Source: Pokkaliibacter sp. MBI-7
GTDB lineage: Bacteria; Pseudomonadota; Gammaproteobacteria; Pseudomonadales; Balneatricaceae
Length of the DNA: 64,000 nucleotides
Assembly (NCBI RefSeq): GCF_029846635.1
Contig: NZ_JARVTG010000001.1
Span: forward strand, 2,957,501 to 3,021,500
Direction: 5' to 3'
Shown here: positions 46,411-54,353 of the stretch, in pieces
Position numbering within the stretch: the first letter of the stretch is position 1
How the letters are laid out: each line of letters begins with the position of its first letter
Translations under genes and position numbers: made by a program
The notes under the pieces: model-generated
Told to the model about the DNA's origin: nothing
Database searches by the model: none
Seen by the model: only the letters and a program-made list of their open reading frames with translations

Positions 46411-47215
46411 GGCCGTTCTCCTTGAAGAAGGTGGCGATATGGCCTGCCAGCGCTTCAGGCTGTTCCGCACAGGGAATGTGAGCGGCATCAGGCAGGGTGA
46501 CAAAGCGGGATCCCTTGATCAGTTGCGCCATGGATTCCACCAGCGCAGGCGGTGTCGAACCGTCTTCCTCGCCGACCACGCACAGGGTAGGCAGGGTCAG
46601 CTGACTGGTTGATGCGGTCAGATCATTGTCACGCAGCGCCGCGCAGGTGCCGACGTAACCTTCGACCGGTGAGTTGATCAGCATGTTTTTCCACAGCTGC
46701 AGTTCATCCTGATGGTTAGCGTGGTAATCCCGGGCGAACCACACCTTCATGATGTTGTCGGCGATGCTGGCAAGGCCCTGTTCCCTGACCAGACTGATGC
46801 GGGTGTTCCAGCCGTCTTCGGTGCCGATCTTGTGCGCGGTATCACACAGTACCAGCGCTTTGACCAGATCAGACCGCTGGGCGGCGACACCCTGAGCGAT
46901 CACGCCGCCGACGGATAGTCCGCACAGCAGCACCTGCTTCAGTTGCAGGCTGTCGAGCAGCATGACGAGGTCGTCGATATGACGCTGCATGCTGTAGGGC
47001 GCTGGCGTGGACGTAGACAGGCCGTGGCCGCGCTTGTCGTAGCGCAGGAAACGAATACCGGGGATGGCGGCGCTCAGGTAAGGCAACAGCGGATTCCAGA
47101 CGCGGAAGTCAGTTCCCAGGGAGTTGGCAAATACCATGATCGGGCCACTGGCATCCTGGCTGGTGGATTCCAGGCTGTAGTGGATGCGGCAACCGTCGAT
47201 ATTCAACACGTTCAT
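46403..47215 (-). CDS. pcaD: 3-Oxoadipate enol-lactonase
   Basis: The 270-residue alpha/beta hydrolase opens beta-ketoadipate enol-lactone to beta-ketoadipate. The nucleophile is Ser101 in CGLSVGG, the acid is expected near VVGEEDGSTPP, and the base His is in LPDAAHIPCAEQPEA. The ATG at 47215 follows AGGAGA; a TTG one codon upstream is rejected. It is separate from pcaC, not fused as in PcaL proteins. First gene of pcaDCHG, preceded by a long inverted repeat. Confidence 0.95.
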   Translation of the reverse strand: MNVLNIDGCRIHYSLESTSQDASGPIMVFANSLGTDFRVWNPLLPYLSAAIPGIRFLRYDKRGHGLSTSTPAPYSMQRHIDDLVMLLDSLQLKQVLLCGLSVGGVIAQGVAAQRSDLVKALVLCDTAHKIGTEDGWNTRISLVREQGLASIADNIMKVWFARDYHANHQDELQLWKNMLINSPVEGYVGTCAALRDNDLTASTSQLTLPTLCVVGEEDGSTPPALVESMAQLIKGSRFVTLPDAAHIPCAEQPEALAGHIATFFKENGLV

Positions 47216-47533
47216 CAATCAGATCTCCTGTCAGGATAAAGACAGGCGTAAGCACGAAGGCTTCGCCGTGGGTGTTTGTCTTTATCCTTATATCAGCGAA
47301 TGGTTTAAAAATACTCTCCATTTTCTGCATGTAAAATGAGGTTTTGGCTGTTTTATATATCGAAAACGGAATGAATACGTTTGAGTTGCTGCAATAGTGA
47401 GCAGCCATCAGGGGGCAAGACGCAGTGTTGCCGCAGGCGTCAGGTGCAGGGCTCTGGTTGCAGGGGGAGTACGACAGGGAAAGAAAGGGAGAGGCGGGGT
47501 GGGCCGCAGGAGGCGGCTCACCGGCAGTACCGT
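47216..47533. other. Region upstream of pcaD with the pcaDCHG promoter, no gene seen
   Basis: 318 bases. The half next to pcaD carries the 11-bp inverted repeat described separately. The AT-rich stretch around 47290-47370 is the likely promoter zone. I did not find a clear ATAACC-N4-GGTTAT type PcaQ site. Confidence 0.45.
47234..47287 (-). repeat. Perfect 11-bp inverted repeat in the pcaD leader
   Basis: ggataaagaca (47234-47244) and tgtctttatcc (47277-47287) are separated by 32 bases that contain a smaller cgaa/ttcg hairpin. It lies just upstream of the pcaD ribosome binding site. It can form a long mRNA hairpin, or the arms, about 43 bases apart centre to centre, may be paired protein-binding sites. 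Confidence 0.7.
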
Positions 47534-47929
47534 TCAGCGATCTCTGGCAACGATATTTTTGCTCAGGGTCTTCAGCTCGGCGCTGGTGTACAGGTCAAGA
47601 CACTTTTTGGTTTTGAACTGGCCCTGTACCGGGCCGCTGTAGCTGCGACGCAGGTACTTGTCCACCATGGCGTCGAGCTTCTGCATGGATTCCGCGCTGG
47701 CCTTGCTGTGCTCCAGCGCAATGCTGGCGGTGATGGAGGCATCGCGGCCGGCAGCGGTTTCCGTACCGTAGGCCTTGGCCAGACAATGGCTCAAAGCCCA
47801 GTTGCGTAACTTGTCCTGCGCTGAGTACTGAGTGCCGGTGTCGGCCTGAGCTTGCGAAAGCCACAGGCCCGACAGGGCGAAGGCGGAAAGTGACAGGCTG
47901 AGGGCAAGGCTGGCAGATGTTCGTCCCAT
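47534..47929 (-). CDS. Probable Tai4-family type VI secretion amidase immunity protein
   Basis: The 131-residue exported protein has a signal peptide (about 1-29, cleavage near SQAQA/DTG). The mature domain has two conserved cysteine contexts, NWALSHCLAKAYG and TKKCLDLYTSAEL, with a KYLRRSYSG stretch between them. This pattern is that of Tai4, which blocks the peptidoglycan amidase Tae4 in the periplasm. No Tae4 or type VI genes occur nearby, so it would be an orphan immunity gene. Identification rests on remembered family pattern. The start at 47929 is chosen for the signal peptide. Confidence 0.6.
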   Translation of the reverse strand: MGRTSASLALSLSLSAFALSGLWLSQAQADTGTQYSAQDKLRNWALSHCLAKAYGTETAAGRDASITASIALEHSKASAESMQKLDAMVDKYLRRSYSGPVQGQFKTKKCLDLYTSAELKTLSKNIVARDR

Positions 47930-47945
47930 GGGCTCCACTCGTAGA

Positions 47946-48104
47946 TTAGCGTCGTGCAATGATCCACACAGCATGCACGATACCGGGGATATAGCCCAGC
48001 AGCGTCAGCAGAATGTTGAGCCAGAACGCGCCGCCAAAACCGACTTGCAGAAAAACACCCAGCGGTGGCAGCAGAATGGCGAAGATGATGCGAATCAGAT
48101 CCAT
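47946..48104 (-). CDS. YqaE/Pmp3 family small membrane protein
   Basis: The 52-residue protein has two membrane helices and the family pattern LPPLGVFLQVG plus LNILLTLLGYIPGIVHA. Members are stress-related inner-membrane peptides with a role in membrane potential or salt tolerance; the bacterial function is unclear. The start at 48104 follows AGGAG. It is 16 bases before the Tai4-like gene on the same strand. Confidence 0.93.
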   Translation of the reverse strand: MDLIRIIFAILLPPLGVFLQVGFGGAFWLNILLTLLGYIPGIVHAVWIIARR

Positions 48105-48199
48105 GACAAAGCTCCTGTAGCGGCGAAGGGGGGTATCTCTGTGTTTGGTTGCCATGAGGTGCGCAGGCAAGTCATAGTGACGGGATCGAAACAGGCTGT

Positions 48200-49123
48200 T
48201 CAGGCCTGGATACCTTCTGCAACCTGACGGATACAGTCGATCAGCATTTCCAGCGAGGCACTGGCCTGCAGGTCGGTACGGGTCGTGATACCCACCGGCC
48301 CCATGGTGTCACGGGTATCCATATCCAGTTCGATCAGGATGCCCTCTTCAATATCCTTGGCCACCACGCCGTGGGAAATGATCCAGATAGCATCGGAGTG
48401 GCGCACATAGTCGCGGCCAAACTCGGTGGAAATGGTTTCAATGCGATCCGGTAAATGGCCGATGCCATGGGTGATCAGCAGTTTGTCTACCGTACTGCGG
48501 ATGATGGAGTCATCCGAGGGCAGTAGCACGGTGAAGTCCTGGATACGGTCCAGACGGGTGATATGGTCCTGTTGCAGCGGATGGCCGGGGCGGGTCACCA
48601 GGGCCACCCGTTCGGAATACAGATGACTGAAGCTGAGGCCGGTCATCTGCTCGGGGGCGGCCAGCCGGCCAACGACCACATCCAGCTCACCCAGGCGCAG
48701 TTGCTCAAGCAGCAGGGCATTGGGACCGGTCTGGACGCTGACGGTAGCATCAGCCCCGCTGGCTTTGAACTTGCGTACCGTGTCGGGCATGATGCGCGCC
48801 GATACCGTGGGCAGGGCGCCGATGCGCAGCAGCGTGTCACCACGGCGGGCCTGCAGGATGCTGTCGACGCCTTCACGCAGGGCCGCCACACTGGCGCCGG
48901 CATGACGCAGGAAGACTTCACCGAAAGCGGTCAGGCTGACACCTTTCTTACTGCGCTCGAATAACTGCACACCCAGCATGTCTTCCAGTTCTGCCAGCTT
49001 CTTGGAGACGGCAGGCTGGGTCAGGGCCAGCACCTGCGCGGCTTTACCGACACTGCCCTGACGTGCCACTTCGAGGAAGCACTGCAGATGGCGAAACTTG
49101 ATACGGTTATCCAGGGCTGACAT
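48200..49123 (-). CDS. pcaQ: LysR-type regulator PcaQ
   Basis: The 307-residue protein has an N-terminal helix-turn-helix, KFRHLQCFLEVARQGSVGKAA and LTQPAVSKKLAELE, the hallmark start of PcaQ, and a C-terminal effector domain. PcaQ activates pcaDCHGB in Agrobacterium and Sinorhizobium with beta-carboxymuconate as coinducer. Here it lies upstream of pcaDCHG on the same strand, separated by two small genes. CGGAG precedes the ATG. Confidence 0.92.
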   Translation of the reverse strand: MSALDNRIKFRHLQCFLEVARQGSVGKAAQVLALTQPAVSKKLAELEDMLGVQLFERSKKGVSLTAFGEVFLRHAGASVAALREGVDSILQARRGDTLLRIGALPTVSARIMPDTVRKFKASGADATVSVQTGPNALLLEQLRLGELDVVVGRLAAPEQMTGLSFSHLYSERVALVTRPGHPLQQDHITRLDRIQDFTVLLPSDDSIIRSTVDKLLITHGIGHLPDRIETISTEFGRDYVRHSDAIWIISHGVVAKDIEEGILIELDMDTRDTMGPVGITTRTDLQASASLEMLIDCIRQVAEGIQA

Positions 49124-49224
49124 CGATGACTCCGGTCAGGAAGACTTTGGGGGCGAGTGTAGGAGCCAGTCGGTGACAGAACAAGTAGCAGGCTGAGTTT
49201 GAGCCGGCGGGTTTGAGAGGAATA

Positions 49225-49851
49225 ATGATGAATGACCGTGAGCTGTTTTTGCCGCTGTTACGTCAGGTCATGGTCGAAGATGCGGCCCATGATCTGGCTC
49301 ATATTGAACGGGTGGTAGCCAATGCGCGCCGGCTGGCCAGTACGGAAGGGGCCGAGCTGGCGATCGTATTGCCTGCCGCCTGGCTGCATGACTGCGTCAA
49401 TGTGGCCAAGGATTCACCGCTGCGCAGTCAGGGTTCACGCCTGAGTGCTGATCAGGCGGTAGTGCTGTTGGAGCAGATTGATTACCCCGCCCGCTGGCTG
49501 GAGGCGATTCATCACGCCATCTGTGCTCACAGTTTCAGCGCGGCCATCACGCCGCGTACGCTGGAAGCGGCAGTAGTGCAGGACGCGGATCGTCTGGATG
49601 CTCTGGGGGCTATCGGCATCGCCAGAACATTTATCGTGGGTGGCCAGCTGCAGCGGACGCTGTACAGCCTGGATGACCCATTTTGTACTGAACGTGAGCC
49701 CGATGATCTTTACTTTGGTCTGGATCATTTCTATACCAAGCTGCTCAGACTGGAGCAGTCTTTCATTACGGCGGCCGGGCGCGCAGAAGCAGCAGAGCGA
49801 ACGCAGTTTATGTGGTGCTATCTGTCGCAGTTACAACAGGAGATTGTATAA
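49225..49851 (+). CDS. HD-domain phosphohydrolase, YedJ-like
   Basis: About 208 residues with the metal-binding HD pattern: His in AAHDLAHIERV (about 19-29), the HD pair in AAWLHDCVN (about 51-59) and a later Asp in VVQDADRLDALGAIG (about 115-129). YedJ-like proteins are predicted phosphohydrolases, probably acting on nucleotides, with no settled substrate. Two ATGs (49225, 49228) follow GAGAGGAA. Divergent from pcaQ. Confidence 0.88.
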   Translation: MMNDRELFLPLLRQVMVEDAAHDLAHIERVVANARRLASTEGAELAIVLPAAWLHDCVNVAKDSPLRSQGSRLSADQAVVLLEQIDYPARWLEAIHHAICAHSFSAAITPRTLEAAVVQDADRLDALGAIGIARTFIVGGQLQRTLYSLDDPFCTEREPDDLYFGLDHFYTKLLRLEQSFITAAGRAEAAERTQFMWCYLSQLQQEIV

Positions 49852-50152
49852 ACAAAGGCACCAGACCTATGCCGCTGGCAAATAAAGGGTGCAATTGCGG
49901 GGAAAGAGGCATACTGTGTCGGCCGGATTGCACACTTTTTAGTCACTCTTCAGGTTCGTTGCAGTAATAACGGTCTTGTACCTGGCTCCTCAGTGGATAT
50001 TGCCGGGCAGATGCTGCCTTGTTTGTGGCATTTCAGGCTGTCAGCCTTCCTTCCCCTCTGCCTCTGGCAGCTTTGAACAGGTTATTTGTGCGCTTGGTAA
50101 CCTGATTGATGACTTCGCGAACAACGCATGCATCCACTAAGAGTAATACTCA
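49852..50152. other. Intergenic region before the RRM gene, no gene seen
   Basis: 301 bases, somewhat T-rich. It probably holds a long untranslated leader, as is common for cold-shock RNA-binding proteins, but I find no strong promoter or structure. Confidence 0.35.
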
Positions 50153-50425
50153 ATGAATCTCTATGTCGGCAATCTTCCTTACACTGTCACTGAAGCCGAT
50201 TTGCGCGACGCATTTTCTGCTTTCGGTACGGTCGAGAGCATTTCTCTGGTAACTGATAAGTTTACTGGTGAGTCTAAAGGCTTTGGCTTTGTTGAAATGC
50301 CCAGTAACTCCGAAGCTGACAAGGCGATCAAAGCACTGAATGAAAAGCCGTTGAAAGGCCGTAACATCAAGGTCAATCAGGCGCAGCCACGTGGTGATCG
50401 TCCACAGCGTCGTCCACGCTACTGA
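50153..50425 (+). CDS. RRM-domain RNA-binding protein
   Basis: The 90-residue single RRM has RNP2 (LYVGNL, residues 3-8) and RNP1 (KGFGFVEM, about 42-49), followed by a short Arg/Pro-rich tail (GDRPQRRPRY). Such proteins are widespread in gammaproteobacteria and cyanobacteria and are often cold-induced. It binds RNA in the cytoplasm; targets are unknown. Confidence 0.95.
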   Translation: MNLYVGNLPYTVTEADLRDAFSAFGTVESISLVTDKFTGESKGFGFVEMPSNSEADKAIKALNEKPLKGRNIKVNQAQPRGDRPQRRPRY

Positions 50426-50446
50426 TCAATCGGTAGTGAGACAGGT

Positions 50447-50483
50447 AAACAACAACGGGAAGCAGTGCTTCCCGTTGTTGTTT
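50447..50483 (+). terminator. Terminator after the RRM gene
   Basis: A very long perfect stem of about 17 bp (50447-50463 with 50467-50483) has a 3-base loop. The 3' arm ends in a T-rich stretch (ttgttgttt). Confidence 0.88.
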
Positions 50484-50627
50484 GCGTTGCCTGTGCACTG
50501 AAGATGCCAGGCAGCAGAGAGTCTGTGGCATTAGCGGGTGCTGACGGCATTGATGATCTGTCGTGCACCGCTGGTCAGTGCGGTCTCTTCGCCTGCTGGG
50601 AGCGGACCGGTGAGTGTCAACAGCGTC

Positions 50628-51287
50628 TCAGCCACGCAGGCTGATGATGTCCCAGCCGCGCTCGGTGGCGACCTGTTTCAGTACGTCGTCCGGATCGACG
50701 GCGACGGGCTGTGAAGCCAGCTCCAGCAAGGGCAGATCATTGTGGGAGTCACTGTAGAAGTAGCTGCCTTCAAGACTGAGTTCGGGGTGTTGCCTGAGCC
50801 ACTCCTGCAGCCGCGTCACCTTGCCTTCGCGATAGCTGGGGACGCCGATGGGACGACCGGTATAACGGTTGTCGATAATTTCGGCTTCACAGGCGATCAG
50901 ATCGTCCACGCCCAGATATTCAGCAATGGGGGCGGTGATAAAGCGGTTGGTTGCGGTGATGATCAGCAGGTAGTGATTCTGCTGACGGTGCCATTGCAAT
51001 AACTGATGGGCCTTGGGTTGCAGCAGTGGCAGCACTTTCTGGGCAAAGTAGTCACGATGCAGTGAATCCAGCTCTGCCATGCTGAAGCGGCTCAATGGTG
51101 CCAGTGAGTGGCTGAGGTGGGCATGGATGTCCAGCGTGCCGGCCATGTAATCCTGATAGAAAGCACTGACCTGGGCCTTGTAGGCATCGCCGTCCACCAG
51201 GCCGGATTCTGCCAGAAAATCGGCCCAGACCTGATCGCTGTCACCGCCAATCAGGGTATGGTCAAGGTCAAAAATGGCCAGTCTCAA
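50628..51287 (-). CDS. HAD-IB phosphatase, candidate histidinol-phosphate phosphatase
   Basis: About 219 residues. HAD motif I is FDLDHTL (about 5-11), motif II is IITATN, the conserved Lys lies in REGKVTRL, and motif III/IV is YSDSHNDLPLL. The start is uncertain: a TTG at 51287 has GGGAGA upstream and gives a family-like N-terminus, while an ATG at 51311 adds eight residues. In Pseudomonas aeruginosa the gene in the same place beside rppH-ptsP (PA0335) has been reported to be a histidinol-phosphate phosphatase, which would supply the activity missing from the hisB here. Confidence 0.82.
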   Translation of the reverse strand: MRLAIFDLDHTLIGGDSDQVWADFLAESGLVDGDAYKAQVSAFYQDYMAGTLDIHAHLSHSLAPLSRFSMAELDSLHRDYFAQKVLPLLQPKAHQLLQWHRQQNHYLLIITATNRFITAPIAEYLGVDDLIACEAEIIDNRYTGRPIGVPSYREGKVTRLQEWLRQHPELSLEGSYFYSDSHNDLPLLELASQPVAVDPDDVLKQVATERGWDIISLRG

Positions 51288-51434
51288 GGTCGTTTCTCCC
51301 GGTTTTTGCATACCCCGTTACAAGGCGGGGCTAAGCTGCTGTTTCCAAAAAGTTTTGTATTTGCACCAGCCCTTGGTGAATCTGGGCAGTTGTGGAAGAA
51401 TAAGGCTAATTCAAAGTTATGACAGGGTGATTCC

Positions 51435-51932
51435 GTGATCGACGAAGACGGATTCCGGCCCAATGTGGGCATCATCCTGGCGAATGGACAAGGGCAGGTA
51501 CTCTGGGCAAGGCGCATCGGACAAGATGCGTGGCAGTTTCCTCAAGGTGGTATCAAAGAATGCGAAACCCCTGAGCAGGCGCTATTTCGTGAACTCAAGG
51601 AAGAGGTGGGGTTAAACCCGGAACACGTCGAGATTCTTGCCTGTACCCGTGGCTGGTTACGTTACCGTTTGCCCAAGCGCATGGTACGTTACCACAGCCA
51701 GCCTGTCTGCATCGGTCAGAAACAGAAATGGTTTTTGCTGCGTCTGCTGGCTGAAGACGAGCGGGTGTGTATTGATGCGGGTCCGTCGCCGGAATTTGAC
51801 CACTGGCGCTGGGTAAGTTACTGGTATCCGCTGGGCCAGGTTGTATCGTTCAAGCGTGAGGTCTATCGCCGCGCCATGCGGGAGTTATCCACACGCCATA
51901 TGCGTCTTTGCTATGGACGCGACATGGGGTAG
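51435..51932 (+). CDS. rppH: RNA pyrophosphohydrolase RppH
   Basis: This 165-residue Nudix hydrolase removes pyrophosphate from the 5' triphosphate of mRNA and triggers decay. The Nudix box runs from GGIKECETPE to RELKEEVGL (about 37-59). The N-terminus DEDGFRPNVGIILANG and the FRELKEEVGL context match RppH/NudH. It starts with GTG at 51435. It precedes ptsP by 65 bases, as in E. coli. Confidence 0.97.
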   Translation: MIDEDGFRPNVGIILANGQGQVLWARRIGQDAWQFPQGGIKECETPEQALFRELKEEVGLNPEHVEILACTRGWLRYRLPKRMVRYHSQPVCIGQKQKWFLLRLLAEDERVCIDAGPSPEFDHWRWVSYWYPLGQVVSFKREVYRRAMRELSTRHMRLCYGRDMG

Positions 51933-51997
51933 TTACATAAGGGTAAACAGATGGCTCGCAGCACTGCTGGCCGGGCCAACTTTGAGGGAGCGGCATC

Positions 51998-54295
51998 ATG
52001 CCTAAACTGGAGACGTTACGCAAGATAGTGCAGGAGGTGGACAGCGCCGAGACGCTGGACGACGCTCTGGTGCTTATTGTGAAACGTATCCGCAGTGCCA
52101 TGAGCACGCATGTCTGCTCCGTTTACCTGTTTGACAAGGATCTGCAGGCCTTCGTACTGATGGCCACCGAGGGCTTGCATCAGAAGTCAGTCGGACAGGT
52201 CAGCATCCCTCTGCATGAAGGTCTGGTGGGTCTGGTTGGCCAGCGGGCAGAGCCCCTCAACCTGGATGACGCCGCCCAGCATCCCCAATTCCGCTATTTC
52301 GAAGAAACCGGTGAAGAACGCTTCAAGTCCTTCCTCGGTGTACCCATCATTCATCAGCGCCGGGTACTCGGTGTGCTGATCGTCCAGCAGCGTGAGCAAC
52401 GCAAGTTCGATGAAGGCGATGAAGCCTTTCTGGTAACCATGTCGGCCCAGCTGGCGGGCATCATTGCCCACGCTGAAGCCACCGTTGGTATCTACTCCTC
52501 TACCAATCAGACGGAAACCGTCGGTTCGGAAAGCAAGTACGACGGTATTGCCGCTTCTCCCGGTGTGGCTATCGGGGTGGGTGTGGTGATGGCGCCTCCG
52601 GCCGATCTCACTACGGTGCCGCAGAAGACGATCAGTGAAGACAGGATTGCACTGGAAATCGAACGCTTTCAGGCGGCCCTGAAGCAGGTCCGGCGTGATA
52701 TCCGGGCGGTAGGCCGGACGCTGTCGAAACGCCTGCGCAAAGATGAAGCTGCGCTGTTCGACGTCTATCTGCGTATGCTCGATGACAATGCCCTGCCCGG
52801 TGAAGTCATCAGCCTGATTGAAGAAGGGCAGTGGGCGCAGGGCGCACTTTGCGCCGTGGCGATGGAACATATTCGCCAGTTTTCCCTGATGGATGACCCT
52901 TACTTGCGTGAGCGGGCCACGGACATTCGTGACCTCGGCCGCCGGGTGTTGTCCTACCTGCAGGAAGAAGCCAGTGCTGAGCCCAAACAGTTTCCGCCGC
53001 ACACGATTCTGATCGCCGAAGAAGTGACCCCTGCCATGCTGGGGGAAGTGCCACCGGAATCGCTGGTGGGGCTGGTATCCGTATTAGGTTCATCCAACTC
53101 CCATGCGGCCATTCTGGCGCGCTCCATGGGGATTCCCACCCTGATGGGGGCCGTCGATCTGCCGATGACCCAGCTGGAGGGGCAGGATCTGGTACTGGAT
53201 GGCTACATGGGGCGGGTCTTCGTCAATGCATCCAGAGACCTTCGTCATTACTACGAGCTGATTATCGCTGAGGAGCGGCAATTGGTAGTGGGACTGGAGG
53301 CGATCCGCGATCTGCCGGCGGAGACGCTTGATGGGCGCAGCATTCCCCTGTGGGTGAATACTGCCATGGGCGCAGATGTTAACCGCTCGCTGGAGCGGGG
53401 TGCTGAAGGTATCGGTCTGTACCGTACCGAAGTGCCTTTCATGATTCGCGAATCTTTCCCCACTGAAGCCGAACAGGTACAGAGTTACCGGGTGCAGCTG
53501 GAGTCCTTTGCGCCGCGCTCCGTGACGATGCGTACGCTGGATATCGGCGGGGACAAGGCGCTTCCGTACTTCCCCATTGAGGAAGATAACCCCTTCCTTG
53601 GCTGGCGTGGTATCCGGGTGACGCTGGATCATCCCGAGATTTTCAAGGTGCAGGTGCGCGCCATGCTGAAAGCCAGTATCGGCCTCGACAACCTGCGTAT
53701 CATGCTGCCGATGGTGTCCTATGTCGGTGAAGTCATCGAAGCCAAACGCCTGATCAACGATGCGCTCAACGAGCTGCGTGATGAAGGCCTGCCGATTGCG
53801 CGCCCTGCTCTCGGCGTGATGATCGAAGTGCCTGCCGCGGTATATCAGGCGCGGGATATTGCCCGTCATGTCGACTTTCTGTCGGTGGGCAGTAACGACC
53901 TGACGCAGTATCTGCTGGCGGTGGATCGCAATAATCCGCGGGTTGCCGGACTTTACCATTGCTATCATCCGGCGGTGCTGCAGGCGCTGCGCTCTGTGGT
54001 TGAGGATGGGCATAAGGAAGGCGTGCAGGTCAGTATCTGTGGCGAAATGGCAGGCGACCCTGGCGGTGCCGTGCTATTGATGGCCATGGGCTACGATGTG
54101 CTGTCCATGAGCCCGATCCATCTGCCCAAGGTCAAGGCGGCAATCCGCGCGGTGAAGTATGCCGAAGCCTGCGCCATGCTAGATAACGTCATGCAGCTGC
54201 TCGATCCCAAAGCGGTGGAGGAGGCTATCTATACCCTGTTGTATGATGCTGGCGTCGGCCGGCTGGGTAACCGCCGGAACATTGAGGCGGGCTAA
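51998..54295 (+). CDS. ptsP: PTS enzyme I-Ntr (phosphoenolpyruvate-protein phosphotransferase PtsP)
   Basis: The 765-residue first enzyme of the nitrogen PTS takes phosphate from PEP and passes it to NPr. An N-terminal GAF domain (about 18-160) is followed by the enzyme I part. The phospho-His lies in SSNSHAAILARSMG (about 365-378). The PEP-binding barrel contains GGDKALPYFPIEEDNP, GIRVTLDHPEIF and the terminal SICGEMAGDP. The pathway links glutamine and nitrogen status to potassium and carbon metabolism. Confidence 0.97.
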   Translation: MPKLETLRKIVQEVDSAETLDDALVLIVKRIRSAMSTHVCSVYLFDKDLQAFVLMATEGLHQKSVGQVSIPLHEGLVGLVGQRAEPLNLDDAAQHPQFRYFEETGEERFKSFLGVPIIHQRRVLGVLIVQQREQRKFDEGDEAFLVTMSAQLAGIIAHAEATVGIYSSTNQTETVGSESKYDGIAASPGVAIGVGVVMAPPADLTTVPQKTISEDRIALEIERFQAALKQVRRDIRAVGRTLSKRLRKDEAALFDVYLRMLDDNALPGEVISLIEEGQWAQGALCAVAMEHIRQFSLMDDPYLRERATDIRDLGRRVLSYLQEEASAEPKQFPPHTILIAEEVTPAMLGEVPPESLVGLVSVLGSSNSHAAILARSMGIPTLMGAVDLPMTQLEGQDLVLDGYMGRVFVNASRDLRHYYELIIAEERQLVVGLEAIRDLPAETLDGRSIPLWVNTAMGADVNRSLERGAEGIGLYRTEVPFMIRESFPTEAEQVQSYRVQLESFAPRSVTMRTLDIGGDKALPYFPIEEDNPFLGWRGIRVTLDHPEIFKVQVRAMLKASIGLDNLRIMLPMVSYVGEVIEAKRLINDALNELRDEGLPIARPALGVMIEVPAAVYQARDIARHVDFLSVGSNDLTQYLLAVDRNNPRVAGLYHCYHPAVLQALRSVVEDGHKEGVQVSICGEMAGDPGGAVLLMAMGYDVLSMSPIHLPKVKAAIRAVKYAEACAMLDNVMQLLDPKAVEEAIYTLLYDAGVGRLGNRRNIEAG

Positions 54296-54326
54296 ACCTC
54301 ATCCTGTGACAGACTGATGTGATTCT

Positions 54327-54348
54327 GAAGGCCGCTAATGCGGCCTTC
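54327..54348. terminator. Hairpin between convergent ptsP and sensor kinase gene
   Basis: A 9-bp perfect stem, gaaggccgc with gcggccttc, has a taat loop. The T-run is weak (cgtgttta) on the plus side. Confidence 0.65.
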
Positions 54349-54353
54349 CGTGT

